A stretch of DNA of 64,000 bases, from the NCBI GenBank assembly GCA_036924285.1, contig JAYKYS010000002.1, forward strand, positions 5,828,001 to 5,892,000. The letters run 5' to 3'. Shown here piece after piece: positions 12,344 to 23,481 of this stretch. Position numbers and translations under genes: made by a program. The stretch is from Asterella californica. Its lineage: Eukaryota > Streptophyta > Marchantiopsida > Marchantiales > Aytoniaceae. The first letter of the stretch is position 1, and each line of letters begins with the position of its first letter. The notes beneath the pieces were generated by a model that saw only the letters and a program-made list of their open reading frames with translations, did not search any database and was not told the origin of the DNA.

Positions 12344-15300
12344 ATGGAAGCCGTGCCGACTGGGATGGACGAGATGCAGGCGTTTCTGAAGAAGTTGGAA
12401 GGCCGACTTGAGCAAGTGGAAGCTGAGAACAAGGTGCTTAAGGCGGATTTAGCTAAAGCAAAAGCGACACAAGAGAAAGAAGCAGAGGTCCCTGTACTAC
12501 AAACTGAGCAAGTCAAGGATTTAGCACTGCTGGGTGAAGGAGCAGTTGATGCTACTCAAGCAGATAAGAATGAAGATGGGTCACAGAAGGCGCAAGAGAA
12601 TGTTGCGGAAGGCAGCTCAGCCAAAGAAGGGCACAAGCGGAAAGTGAAGTGGGCTGAACCAGCGACACCATCAGCCTTCAACGGTGAGAAAAGCTTTTCC
12701 AGGTTTGAGTTATGGATTACTGAAATGGAGAATTATTTGGAGAATTTCGATGAGCGCAGTTGGTTCACCTATGCTGTTAGTAGACTGGAAGGAGAGGCTA
12801 AGGAATGGTATGGAGGTCAACAGCGGATGAGGAGTTTGAACGGTACAACTCCTATGTCCACTTGGCCGGAGCTGAAGGATGAACTCAGAAGACATCTGGT
12901 ACCGGTGGATGAAGCTACACAGTTTCGGCTGGAGCTCATTCATCTGAGACAGACAGGGAGTATCAGACAATACCTCCAGCGATTTTCTGAGTTGGTTACT
13001 CGTTTGCACATGGTGGATCGCACCGACTTGCTGTTTCACTTGAAGAAAGGTCTGCAGGATTTTTATGCTAGTGTGTTTGATAGCTGGGTTATGTTTCACA
13101 AGTCCGAGGACATGCAAGACTTGTTTGCATTTTTGAAAGCAGCAGAGAACACTAGAGAGCGTAATTATACCGTGCAGCCTTCCAAGTTTCAGCGTGGAAC
13201 AAGTGGTGGCGAGCCTAGTAGAGGATTTTGGCGCAATCCTCAAGGACAGATAGCGTCCTCTCAGAGTAGAGGTGGTAGAGGACGTGGTGGTGGAAGATTT
13301 GGTGCAGCGGGAAGGAGGTTTCCTCGTGGATCTCAACAGCAAGGAGTTTCTCGTGGTCCTACTCAGACACGACTTACTGGATCTTATGCATCCAATGCAG
13401 GATCCAACCAAGCTTCGACTTCAGGTGCTAGGAGCAGTGGAGCTAGCAGTGCTACACCTTCAAGGACGATCATCTGCTTTCGATGCGGACGGGACGGTCA
13501 TATCGCTCGTGATTGTCCTCAACGTTCAACAACGAGCAACGTGTGTGGGTTGACAGCTGAAGAGACAACCAGTATTGAAGAACCAGTTGAGGCGACTACT
13601 GAAGCAGAGGTATGTGCTGGTGAGCATTTGGTAGAGCATGGGGATTTTCTGCCGTGGATTGAAGTGAAAATAGGAAACCACCGGTGTTGTTTGCTTATTG
13701 ATACTGGAGCAGATGTGAATGTCTTGGATGAAAAACTAGTCAGGACCTTAGGGGTGACTAGAACCAAGATCATGAGCCCGTTGTTGGTAAGGTTTGTGCA
13801 AGGTAGCACAACCGTTACAGAAAAACTCATGAGTGTTCCTGTTACTGTTGGAGGGGTAACTAGGAAGCACGAGTTTCTAGTTATGAGCTTAGGTGACACG
13901 ATGGAAGGTATCTTGTCCTGGTCCTGGTTACAAGAGACCAAGGCAAAGCTAGATGTTCAAGAAGGGAATGTCATTGTCATGGATCAATGGGGCTTGGGTC
14001 AACCACATCCTTTGATCATCAAAGAGAGACCCAAGGAGCCAAACCATGCTGCTCGTAGGTTCCAACGAGCCAAGGTGGCATTTCAGATCTGCACAGCTAG
14101 ACAGTTTGGAAAGCAGATCAAGTTGGTAGACGAAGCTTGGGTTGCAGTGATGTCTAAACCCAAGGTGGAGACGGATGAGGAAGAACGTGTTGCTGCTCTT
14201 CCCATACATCCTGATATGCAGGCATTGATTGAGAGGTATTCTCACCTAATGCCGGACCAGTTACCAACAGGACTTCCGCCGAGGAGAGCCTTGGATCATG
14301 CTATTGATCTGGTTCCTGGGGCTACCCCTACTGTAGTGCCATCAAGACGGATGTCGTTTGATGAGCTGACAGAGCTGAAGACTCAGTTGAAAGAGTTGGT
14401 AGCTCAGGGTATCTTACGACCTAGTATATCACCTTATGCTGCCCTGGTGTTGTTCGTGGCCAAGAAGGATGGTGGTATTCGCATGTGTGCGGACTATCGT
14501 GCACTCAATAAGGTTACTGTCAAGAACAAGTACCCTCTTCCTCTCATGGATGAAACCACCGATCGGTTGGCCACAGGAAGGTATTTCACCAAGCTGGATC
14601 TGCGTTCTGGATATCATCAAATCCGGATCAAAGAAGGTGATGAAGAAAAGACAGCTGTAAGGACGAGGTATGGCTTGTTTGAGTATACAGTGTTGCCGTT
14701 TGGATTGTCCAATGCACCTGGTACTTTCTGCAAGCTAATGAACGAGATCTTCAGAGATCTCTTGGATGAGAGTGTTATCGTGTACCTAGACGATATCATC
14801 ATCTTCTCATCCACTTGGGATCAGCATCTAGTAGATGTTGAAATGGTGTTTAAGCGCCTAGAAGAACATCAACTCTATCTCAAGAAGAGCAAGTGCTCTT
14901 TTGGACAAGAGAGTGTAGTGTTTCTAGGATGTTTGATCGATGCGCAGGGCATTCATCCTAACAGGGCTAAGATTCGAGCCATTGTTGAATGGAAGAGACC
15001 TGAGAGTGTTCATGAGCTCAGATCTTTTCTTGGATTAGCCAAATATTTTCGGCGCTTTGTTTATCAGTATGCGCATAAAGCCGCACCTTTGTTTGGCTTA
15101 TTGCGCAAGGCTTTCAAAGTTGTTTGGAATCCAGCAGCTGAACGAGCGTTTCAAGGATTGAAACAAGCACTGACAGAGATGCCCGTGCTAGCTCTTCCAA
15201 AGATGGGAGAACCTTTCGAGGTTCACACAGATGCTTCTCAATGGGCCATTGGAGGAGTGTTGATGCAAGGAAAGCATCCGGTGGCTTACGAAAGTCACAA

Positions 15301-15511
15301 GTTCTCAGAGACTGAGGCAAAATGGTTTGCTCATGAACATGAGATGTTCGCAGTTATCCATTGTTTGAAGCGTTGGGAGCATTATTTGTTACCAAGCAAA
15401 GTTACTGTTGTAACGGATTGTGAGGGTAATACATACTTTCAGAGTAAACCTCGTTTGTCACGTAAACAACAGAGGTGGCAAGTGGAGCTTGCACGTTTTG
15501 ATATCGAATGA
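12344..15511 (+). CDS. Gypsy-1 gag-pol, first part: Gag, protease, RT, RNase H
   Basis: 1055 codons from the first ATG after the PBS (37 bases downstream) to a TGA. A coiled N-terminus (about 10-45) is followed by the retrotransposon Gag domain (about 115-260) and an RG-rich linker. The CCHC knuckle CFRCGRDGHIARDC starts at residue 378, and the aspartic protease has its DTGA motif at 453-456. RT spans about 670-860, with the catalytic YLDD at 814-817. RNase H begins with the acidic TDAS motif (D963). The frame stops inside the RNase H/linker region, and the same frame continues at once with the rest of pol. This looks like a nonsense substitution, not the natural end, because the joined regions are collinear with other Gypsy polyproteins. 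Confidence 0.93.
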   Translation: MEAVPTGMDEMQAFLKKLEGRLEQVEAENKVLKADLAKAKATQEKEAEVPVLQTEQVKDLALLGEGAVDATQADKNEDGSQKAQENVAEGSSAKEGHKRKVKWAEPATPSAFNGEKSFSRFELWITEMENYLENFDERSWFTYAVSRLEGEAKEWYGGQQRMRSLNGTTPMSTWPELKDELRRHLVPVDEATQFRLELIHLRQTGSIRQYLQRFSELVTRLHMVDRTDLLFHLKKGLQDFYASVFDSWVMFHKSEDMQDLFAFLKAAENTRERNYTVQPSKFQRGTSGGEPSRGFWRNPQGQIASSQSRGGRGRGGGRFGAAGRRFPRGSQQQGVSRGPTQTRLTGSYASNAGSNQASTSGARSSGASSATPSRTIICFRCGRDGHIARDCPQRSTTSNVCGLTAEETTSIEEPVEATTEAEVCAGEHLVEHGDFLPWIEVKIGNHRCCLLIDTGADVNVLDEKLVRTLGVTRTKIMSPLLVRFVQGSTTVTEKLMSVPVTVGGVTRKHEFLVMSLGDTMEGILSWSWLQETKAKLDVQEGNVIVMDQWGLGQPHPLIIKERPKEPNHAARRFQRAKVAFQICTARQFGKQIKLVDEAWVAVMSKPKVETDEEERVAALPIHPDMQALIERYSHLMPDQLPTGLPPRRALDHAIDLVPGATPTVVPSRRMSFDELTELKTQLKELVAQGILRPSISPYAALVLFVAKKDGGIRMCADYRALNKVTVKNKYPLPLMDETTDRLATGRYFTKLDLRSGYHQIRIKEGDEEKTAVRTRYGLFEYTVLPFGLSNAPGTFCKLMNEIFRDLLDESVIVYLDDIIIFSSTWDQHLVDVEMVFKRLEEHQLYLKKSKCSFGQESVVFLGCLIDAQGIHPNRAKIRAIVEWKRPESVHELRSFLGLAKYFRRFVYQYAHKAAPLFGLLRKAFKVVWNPAAERAFQGLKQALTEMPVLALPKMGEPFEVHTDASQWAIGGVLMQGKHPVAYESHKFSETEAKWFAHEHEMFAVIHCLKRWEHYLLPSKVTVVTDCEGNTYFQSKPRLSRKQQRWQVELARFDIE

Positions 15512-17137
15512 CGGTATCAAAAGGGGAAGGAAAATATTCCAGCGGATGTGTTAAGCAGACGTGTCCAGGCGTTAACAACCCAAGACACAAGTGAAGAGCT
15601 TTTGGATCGAATCAGACAAGCATTGCCAGATGATCCTCAAGCTCAACGTTGGACCAGCCAACAAGGGAGGGATCCATTGGTACGTCATCTCTCATTTCGC
15701 AATGGCCTTTGGTTTTACAAGCAAACCAAGGTCTACGTTCCAGCTGGATCTCTAAGGACACTCGTCTTGCAAGAATGTCATGATTGTGAACTGGCTGGAC
15801 ATGGAGGACAAAATAGAACATTGCAACGAGTTAAAGAGCAGTTCTATTGGCTGTCCATGTTGGAGGATGTAATCAAGTACGTGCAGACTTGCTTGACATG
15901 TCAGCAACAACGAACTGAGCGGAGGAGACCTGCAGGGTTGCTGAGGCCATTGCCAATACCTGATGGGCCTTGGGAGAGCATAAGTATGGACTTATGCACA
16001 GGTTTACCCGAATCAGGAGGTTTTGATGCTCTGTTAGTTGTTATAGATCGTTTCAGTAAGCAAGCTCACCTCATCCCTTGTAGGGAAGCAGTGACGTCAA
16101 GAGGTGCCGCTGAACTGTTTATACGATATGTTTTTAAGTATCATGGGATGCCTAAAGACATTGTTTCAGATCTGGATAGGAGGTTTGTAGCTGATTTTTG
16201 GAAGGGTTTGTTTCGAAGGCTCGGAACTACCCTCAAGTTCAGTTCCTCTTATCATCCTGAAACTGATGGTAAGACGGAAAGGACGATCCAGATAGTAGAA
16301 CAAGGGTTGAGAAACTATATCATGCGAGATCAGAGTGATTGGAGCGAGCACTTGGACTTGGTGGAGTTTACATATAACAACACCAAGCACTCGAGTACAG
16401 GATTTAAACCATTTGAAGTGGTTTATCGGGGCTCTCATGCACCTTGGACTCCTATAGCTCTGGCTACCAAGGGGCATGAAAATACAGGAAGGTCGAATCA
16501 GGATCCTCCAGATCTAGAGACTTTCATACGTGTTCAGGGTACTGTGTTTCAAGAAGCCAAGAAACACATGGAGAAGGCACAACAACGGTATGCTAAGTAT
16601 GCAAACCGTGGTAGACAAGATTTACAATTCGAAGAAGGACAGAGAGTCTGGTTGAGAACCAAGAACTTCAGAATCCCAGCAGGGGTGGATTTAGCCAAGA
16701 AGCTTCTTCCAAAGTGGGCAGGACCGTTCCTGATCGAGAAAAAGTTAGGTCCTGTGACCTATAAGTTACGTTTTCCAGCTAGTATGAAGCATTATCACCC
16801 TATTATTCATGTTTCTAACTTAAAGATGTTTCGTGAGGAACTAGAGTCGTTGCCAGGAAGATATCAGAAATGGCATCCAGTGTTAGAAGCATTACCAAGA
16901 GCTGATGATCTTGAGTTGATTGAGATAGTAGATCATCGAGCATCACCGAATCCAGATGGAGCTGGAGAACCTGTTACTCAATACCTATGTCGTTGGACAG
17001 GTAGAGTTCCGGGATTGGTAAGTGAAGCTTGGGAGTACCTAGATGATCTAGCATTGTACAAGTTTCAGGAACCACTGCGTAGATATTTTGTGAGACGACA
17101 ATCTGCAGTGGTCTCTTCCAGCGAAGCGGTGGATTGA
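15512..17137 (+). CDS. Gypsy-1 pol, second part: linker, integrase, chromodomain-like tail
   Basis: It continues the gag-pol frame directly after the TGA; the ATG at 15548 is only an internal methionine. Numbering from that methionine, the integrase HHCC zinc finger is H78, H85, C115, C118. The DD35E catalytic triad is D148, D208, E244, with the expected 35-residue spacing. The last 70 or so residues (RWTG..., ...SEAWEYL...) resemble the chromodomain by which chromovirus integrases target chromatin. It lies in one operon-like transcript with Gag. Without readthrough of the TGA the element cannot make its own integrase, so it would depend on related copies. Confidence 0.88.
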   Translation, partial: RYQKGKENIPADVLSRRVQALTTQDTSEELLDRIRQALPDDPQAQRWTSQQGRDPLVRHLSFRNGLWFYKQTKVYVPAGSLRTLVLQECHDCELAGHGGQNRTLQRVKEQFYWLSMLEDVIKYVQTCLTCQQQRTERRRPAGLLRPLPIPDGPWESISMDLCTGLPESGGFDALLVVIDRFSKQAHLIPCREAVTSRGAAELFIRYVFKYHGMPKDIVSDLDRRFVADFWKGLFRRLGTTLKFSSSYHPETDGKTERTIQIVEQGLRNYIMRDQSDWSEHLDLVEFTYNNTKHSSTGFKPFEVVYRGSHAPWTPIALATKGHENTGRSNQDPPDLETFIRVQGTVFQEAKKHMEKAQQRYAKYANRGRQDLQFEEGQRVWLRTKNFRIPAGVDLAKKLLPKWAGPFLIEKKLGPVTYKLRFPASMKHYHPIIHVSNLKMFREELESLPGRYQKWHPVLEALPRADDLELIEIVDHRASPNPDGAGEPVTQYLCRWTGRVPGLVSEAWEYLDDLALYKFQEPLRRYFVRRQSAVVSSSEAVD

Positions 17138-17526
17138 ATCGAGTCAGGAGAGTCATGCAAAGGGCCCTTCAAGGACACTGGAACCGAGTAGATCTGGCCA
17201 ATCTGCTCGTCTAAAGGTGGAGTTGTGGTCTGCTGACTTCTTATGACTGTCGGATGTCAATCAGGTTTAGGCTGACGCTACTATGGTGTATCATAGTAAG
17301 GAGGTGGATAGAAAGAAACTGACGAGTTCACCACCTGGAAGCTAGGGTTCTGTCTCACCCGAAAGCTTCAACGGATGCTCGGTAATGGAGCATAGTCCTG
17401 AGAAAGGGTTTAATCTTACCCTGGATGGGGTACTGTTCCTCTGGATTTGAGGAAGTGTTGTTCCTAATGTGGTATTGCAGGTACCGCAGTTCAGTGGAAA
17501 AACTGCTTTTTCTTGGTTGGGACGAT
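17138..17526 (+). other. Gypsy-1 3' untranslated region
   Basis: 389 bp between the pol stop and the 3' LTR, with no reading frame of note. I do not see a strong polypurine tract directly before the LTR. The nearest candidates are 'agtggaaaaa' near 17490 and 'ggttggga' near 17513. Confidence 0.6.
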
Positions 17527-18538
17527 TGTAACGCCGTTTACTTTTAAAAAGGGCTGTGATTAAATGACGTCACATGGTGGCTACAAGGTGATACGAAGGG
17601 CTCTCCATGACTAGATAAGGGGTTCGCGAACCCTAAATGTCTCATTGAACGTTTTTCACTTCTTGGCTTCAGGTCACTGCGCATGGTTCTCAGGTTGGTG
17701 GCTGGCAGAGAGACTGATTAGAGACTGTACGAGACCAGAGAGTGAAGTCTTATCAGATCAGGGAGCATAGGTTGAGTGGATCATTAGCAGAGCCTTACCA
17801 GAAAGAATAGAGGCAGGCTGGAACTGTGTTTTGACTACACTGGGCATAGACTGTGGGTGAATAGTTACCGGTCAAGGGTACCAAGGAGATTTCAGTGCTG
17901 ATCAGATCTGTATTTTGAGATAGTTTGTTGAGTGGAAGATTTCAGCGTTCAGGGTGAAGATTCCTGAAGAGATAGCGTTCTGGAGAGAAATTATCAGGAG
18001 ATTTGCAGAGCAGTGAAGAATTTCCGACCTAAGAGCTCTTCGAGACCTTGTTAGCAAGAAAACACCGTGTAATGTAGATGAGCCCGTGATTTGCTTTGTT
18101 ATATGATAAGCAAGCTTGGATTGAGTGCCAAAGTTGGATTGAAGAGTCTGGTGTGGAGTTGACTCTATTTCGGTGTGCCTTCCTACTTCCTAGCATCTAC
18201 TAGGTCTCCTAGTCTTGGCGGTTGCTCCTTGTGGGTCCTGGCGTTCCGACTTGATCACCAGTAGCGGAAGCGCTGCCCAAATTTTATGCAACCCAGGTCT
18301 AGAATAGTTCCACCTGTATTTAGCAACCTAAGATTGACCAGAGATCTACAAAAGACTAGTTGGTTATTCGAAACCCGTCCAACAATTATCAAATCCTCGG
18401 TGCTCATTAGCTGATAGTTTAACGAACTGGATCTGGAGACACAAATAAAGTATACATGTCTCTAGGGAGGTTCACGTTCGGCAGTTCATTGGTTAGAGAT
18501 TAAAGAATCTGTTCCGAGATCTGCGGTCGAACGTTACA
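17527..18538 (+). repeat. Gypsy-1 3' LTR
   Basis: 1012 bp, TGTAAC...GTTACA, differing from the 5' LTR at only about eight positions by eye. The right copy of the TTCTC target duplication follows at once. Confidence 0.93.
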
Positions 18539-18543
18539 TTCTC

Positions 18544-19234
18544 TCGGGCTCTGTATCGTATATGACATCCTCTCCCTCGCGCATTGTCAATCTCTGTAAC
18601 AAAAATGCAAAGTATTTTAAGAGCTTTGCGTTCAATCCTCAAGTGTTAGATTCCACTTTTTGACTTCCCTGACTGCGAACTGGTAAAAGAAGACAAACTG
18701 GTGGCCAAGGAGCCTTTGTACCGGTACGCATCTTCACGCTTTACGGGAATAAATTTGAAATCATAATTAAACCTATATTATTTAACATGAAATACTGCTA
18801 GAATTCTGCTAGATAGGACTAGTCAGTAAACTCACAGTATCGAGAAATTCCTCCTGTCAAGTACAGCCTGAAATTTCAAACAGAAGAAGACGGAAAGTGT
18901 TACCACCTTCCGTTACCGTCTTTTCAATTTTGCTCCAGCTCTCATACAGTTACACGTAGGAAACGTGTGGTTACCACCTTGAGCAGTGCGAGAGCCACGT
19001 GTTCTTGCTTCATTTTCCATGTGTGCAGCCTCTAGAAACACGTCATCCGTACGTTTTAACGTGGAAAAGCTTCGTCCCCATTTTGAAAATTGGCAGACGT
19101 AAATTACTTCTCGGCTACGCAGCTTGTAAAGATCATAGACGTAACCCGCGAGAAATCGGAAACCCGGTCGATGGGAGCTCGCCCCTCAGTTCGCACCGTG
19201 ACTCCCATCCTAGTGATAGTTGACTCGACCAGAG
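18544..19234. other. Gene-free spacer
   Basis: The flank of the Gypsy-1 insertion. A frame at 18999-19223 (+) has no recognisable family. I see nothing else. Confidence 0.45.
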
Positions 19235-21240
19235 ACCGATGGTAAGCTAACAGGGGAGGTTAAGAAGGTGGAGTGTGTTGGATGGGTTAGTAAAGATTTG
19301 TTTTATATAATTGTTTTTTTGTTTTTTTAAGTTTTAGATAATTATTTTAAGAAAAATAAATGAATATTTAATATTTTTTAATATTTAAAGTTATAGAGTC
19401 TTTTGTTTAAGATTATATATATATTTTTGAGTACTTTCTTGTTACGTTTAATATGTTCTTTATCTCTATAGTATTAGAGTTCTATATTTGAGAATATATT
19501 TTTGAAATGTTTTTATTACGAGTAATGTTTGATTGGATATTTTTTCTTTCTAACTATGTGTATTCTCTCTTTCTCATGAGATTGAGACCGATCTGGACAC
19601 ATCATATCTGGTGTGTGATCAATTATCTCGCAAGAGGTAAAGTCTCATGATAGAAAGATGCACAAGAACTATGATTGGATCACATGGAATGCACATGTTA
19701 GCCGAGAGCGGAGGTATATACATGCAGTCATTACGACATTGTTAGCTCTTCTTCTTGGAGGTCCTCTTGAGTCGTGGGAGTGGTTGAGAATCTACGCTGA
19801 AACTATTATAAGATTGTTCGAGATGAGTTATCTTTGTCCGTGCTTGTTTCATTGACGAGGTGAGATAGACATTGTGTCTATCTCTCGACATGTTGACACG
19901 GAATACCAAGGACGAGACAACGTGGTTATTATTCCTCTTATTACTTCGTTCTTGTCTCAATTATACTTGAGAGAGCAGAGTGGGACATCAAGAGATGACG
20001 ATCCATCTTCAAAAATTCAGTGCTGGTGACTAGACGGCCTTACAAGAGGAATCAATACGTGCTACGTGATGTAAGAGTGAGTATGTCTCTACACGTAACG
20101 TCTCATCTTTCGTTTGTATGATGTTGTAGGACGTTAGGTCAAGTTGAGTTTGACTCTTGAGGTACATGAGACACACCCCCGTTTCGATATCTTACCTTCC
20201 GATGGATTTCACATATTGCAGTTCTCTCTGAGGAAGCACCACTTCCAATAGGTTCTTCATGCGCTCTTAGTTGATCTTTCTATTTCATGAGTTACTTGAG
20301 CTCGACTCCGATATTGTTCAATCAAGGACACAAGCTCTTGGCTCATAGCTCGATCTTGCATTAGAATGTTTCGACTCACATCAACTATCTTTTCTACAAG
20401 GATGAAGTTCTGCATAAGCTTGATCTAACCTGTTGCTTCGACATTGTCCACATACGAGTGAGATGTCTCACTCGACATCTCCGGTTGACACTTTGTTCAT
20501 TTTCTTCACGATGGAGAAGGATAACTACTCACATGCGTTGTGTTTGGTATAGCACGCGAGAGCAGTGATGACGTGGAGAAAATGTTGATTTGTCTTTCAG
20601 ATCATAGAGTCAGTGAGAGCTGACCTGTACATGATGAGAGAGGATCAGATCAATGACAGATGTGGTTGTCACAGATATGACACGAGACTCGATGGTGACA
20701 CAAGTGATTACGCGTCTCTCAAGATGGACTGCATGCTTGATGACAGCAGTGAAAGTGACCGAGTTAAGGATATGTATGAGAGATATCGCTTCATCCCTTA
20801 GCCTTGGAGATATATGGATCATCAGCCTCGAAGTTTGACATTTTTATTCGAGATTGTGTCAGAACTTATCACGAGATATACCACTTTTTTCTTTTGCACT
20901 ACGTTCTTTAGATAATGAGTTACCATTGCTCTACAAAATGTTTTAGCAAGCGTGATCCACAAGAGAGCAATTGCAGTAGATGATGCTATTTCATGTGCAC
21001 TTGTTGTATATAAAAATTTTGATTTATGGATGTGTGATAATTTCAAAAATGTTAGACTACTTTAGAGCTACAGATAGCGAAGCTTAGTCCCAATAAATTT
21101 TTTTCTTTTCGAGGCTTTGATTGCTTGGTCCTCATGGTCTCTCTTTCTTTGGTACAACTTGATGAGATCTTTTCATCCGTTTGCAGTTCATTTTGTCGCA
21201 TTCCTAGCTATACGAGCTGACGTAAGAGATGGTGGTGGCG
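19235..21240 (+). mobile_element. Endonuclease-bearing non-LTR retrotransposon, copy 2 (RT-deleted, decayed)
   Basis: It aligns with the fuller copy at 29785-33430 at both ends: the T-rich 5' leader (to about 19570), the N-terminal C2H2-finger region and the following domain (a fragment at 19658-19855 reads collinearly with the other copy), the C-terminal restriction-like endonuclease region (about 20430-20830, including the 'agagctgacctgtacatgatgag' stretch), and the 3' tail ('ttttcatccgtttgc'). At about 20146 sequence matching 30796 joins sequence matching 32352, so about 1.56 kb covering the whole RT core is missing. Many stops and frameshifts make it non-coding today. Confidence 0.78.
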
Positions 21241-21450
21241 ACCCAAACCGTCATAGCTATACCACGGCTTTTTACCTTTACCGCTGATTTGTATCTCTCA
21301 TGTGTCTTAAACCACAAGTTCGGATATAAAACCTCGTAACTCGCACGCGGTGCTCTTTCGTGTCACTGTAGTCAGGTGAGCGGCAGATTGTGTTCGGAGA
21401 TCGGAGAGCGGCAGACTATATTCTCGACGAGCGACTAAGGTTTTGCACGT
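21241..21450 (+). other. Left flank of solo LTR, possible old promoter
   Basis: It contains TATAAA (21324-21330) followed by GC-richer sequence up to the target duplication ACGT (21447-21450). If the LTR were absent, this would adjoin the ATG-containing sequence at 23486. See the matching right flank. Confidence 0.25.
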
Positions 21451-23481
21451 TATCGTGTCGGATATTTTGTGCGTGAAGGATGTCCAGGAAAACGCGAGGT
21501 TCCTGGCTGTGGAGATGTTGTGTGCTGAAACAGAGACGAGACAGAGAAAAACAACCACGAAAACGAATGCTGCGATATATACCACTGCAAATGTATGTAC
21601 ACTGCCGGTTCTTTCTGCTAAGAACACGGAACTGAGAACCAGACCAGAGCGGTCTGTAACCTGCTTCAAAAGCCCCTAAAAGCAACCCTCGAATCACAAC
21701 CCTGACCCAAAACCACCGAAGCGTAGCTCAAAGCAAGAGAAACTTCTCTTTGCTAACAAACAGAGCCACAGCAGTATCACAAGATCCAAACCCAAGTCCA
21801 AACCACATCCATGTATAAGCTCTTAGCTAAAGCTAGCTACCACAAGCTGTATACAACCAACCAGAATTCTAACGAACTCAAAAGAGCAAAACCCGTAGCG
21901 AAGAAACCGAAAAAGGTCTATCTGTGGACTTCCTCCTTTCGCTGAACGGACTTCAGATGTCGATAGGGTCTCCTCTGCTGACTCCGTTAACCCAAGAAAC
22001 CTTCAGATCCGACTCCTGACAGCCGAGATATCGCCGATTTTCGGTCGCAGGTGACCGAACCTCCAAAAACTCCTCCCTGCGGCTTAAAACCGCTCACACC
22101 GCACAAACGGATCGTCCAAACTGATATCCGTCTTCGCTGGCAGATAGATCTAGCTACCCTGAACCCAACAAGACTCCAAACAAGTCGTTTGGAGTTCCCC
22201 TTGCAAAACCACGCAAGAAATTTGGTCGCAGGTTGCAAAAAACTGACGTAAATCAGCTCCCTGCGGCTCAAACTTGTTCACCACACCCAAACCAACAATC
22301 CAATTCACGTACAGTCTTCTCCTATGAGTAGATGAAGACTCCCTGATCGCGTAGGCACCAAGAACGAAGAGCTTGGCTCACCGATCGCGAAGTACAGCCC
22401 AACCTCAGGTCGCAGGTGAACAAAAATCTGATGTAAGCGCTTCCTTGCGAGCCAATTTCACTCAGAACTTCCAAACCGCCCGATGAAAACTGGTATCGTC
22501 TTCAATTTCCTGTAGAACTCGGTGTTCTGATCCCGTTGGATCCAAGGACAGCAAGTTTGGACTCCGGAACGTCCGAACGGTCCAACTCTCCTTCACAGGT
22601 AACTGCAAATTCCAAATCTGCTTCTTGCGTCTCAATTTCACCCAGTACGCACTCCCCGATCCCTCTCTTCCCAAACCGTTTGAACCAGTGCGTAGCCTGC
22701 ACAGATCAGAACCCAACGACGCCTTGCGCGCTTGCATTGGACTCCCAAATCTCCCGAACCGTCCGTTGACAAGTCGCAGGTGCAAGCTAGCCCCTTAAGC
22801 ACCCCCCTTGCAACAATCTCTGTACGTACAGTTCTCTCCTGAATACCTGAATAATAAGAAGCAGGTCCCTTGCGTCTTTGATATAACGCTTAAAGCCCTA
22901 AATACCCAGTCAGCAAGTAACTAGGGGTCTAGCTTGTTTTGCCTTCTTTCGAATCGCATAACTTCTTCTCTAGATATCCAAACAAAGTAAACAAGATGCC
23001 CCTGAAAAGCTGACAATGAGCTCTATCCATCTATGCGATAAAAGTGAAGATCCGAAGTTGCGCCAAAAGTCCGTAAGCTGGGGCCTAGCTTGTTTTCTCC
23101 ATCTTTCGAGTCCTGTAACTTCTCCACTAGGCGCCCAAACGAAGTAAATGAAGTGCCTATGGAAAGCTGACAAGGAGCTCTATCCACTAGTGCGATAAAA
23201 ACGAAGATCCGAAGTGGTGCCAAAAACTCGTAAGCTGAGGCCTAGCTTATTTTCTCCATCTTTCGAGTCCTGTAACTTTTCCACTAAGCGTCCAAACGAA
23301 GTAGACAAAGTGCCTGTGGAAAGCTGACAAGGAGCTCTACCCATCTATGCGATGAAAATAGAGATCTGAGATTGTGCCAAAAACTCGTAAGCTGGGGCCT
23401 AGCTTATTCCTCATGAGTGTCTTTGGAGCGACAAGCATCGAAGTTTGAATTTTCAGGTAGGAGCCGGTCCACGACACGACA
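21451..23481 (+). mobile_element. Solo LTR of the Gypsy-3 type family (2031 bp)
   Basis: It starts TATCGTGTCGG and ends CACGACACGACA, so its ends are short inverted repeats. It is flanked by a 4-bp target duplication ACGT (21447-21450 and 23482-23485). It aligns end to end with the minus-strand solo LTR at 46893-48913, roughly 90% by eye. It contains three 157-bp tandem units near its right end. No internal element sequence adjoins it. The several short open frames inside are by-products of GC-rich LTR sequence. Confidence 0.87.
22929..23404 (+). repeat. Tandem repeat inside the solo LTR, 157-bp unit, three copies
   Basis: The phrase 'ctagctt' followed by 'tttctccatctttcgagtc' or a close variant recurs at 22929, 23085, 23242 and 23399, a period of 156-157 bp. 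The same array, inverted, is in the LTR at 46971-47447. Confidence 0.8.

Larger units (their letters stand above)
11277..18543 (+). mobile_element. Gypsy-1: young Ty3/Gypsy chromovirus-type LTR retrotransposon
   Basis: A nearly complete element of about 7.26 kb. It is flanked by a perfect 5-bp target duplication TTCTC (11277-11281 and 18539-18543) and has two 1012-bp LTRs. In order it shows 5' LTR, initiator-Met-type PBS, gag (zinc knuckle), protease, RT, RNase H, integrase and a chromodomain-like C-terminus, then the 3' LTR. The domain order places it in Ty3/Gypsy and the C-terminal domain in the chromoviruses. The LTRs differ at roughly eight positions by eye, implying recent insertion. Its single obvious lesion is an in-frame TGA at 15509-15511. 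Confidence 0.93.

Noticed and set aside
12710..13411. Long minus-strand open frame (233 codons) opposite Gypsy-1 gag
   Set aside because: It is antisense to a clear Gag coding region, its translation is serine/threonine/leucine-rich without a domain, and it follows from the codon use of the sense strand.
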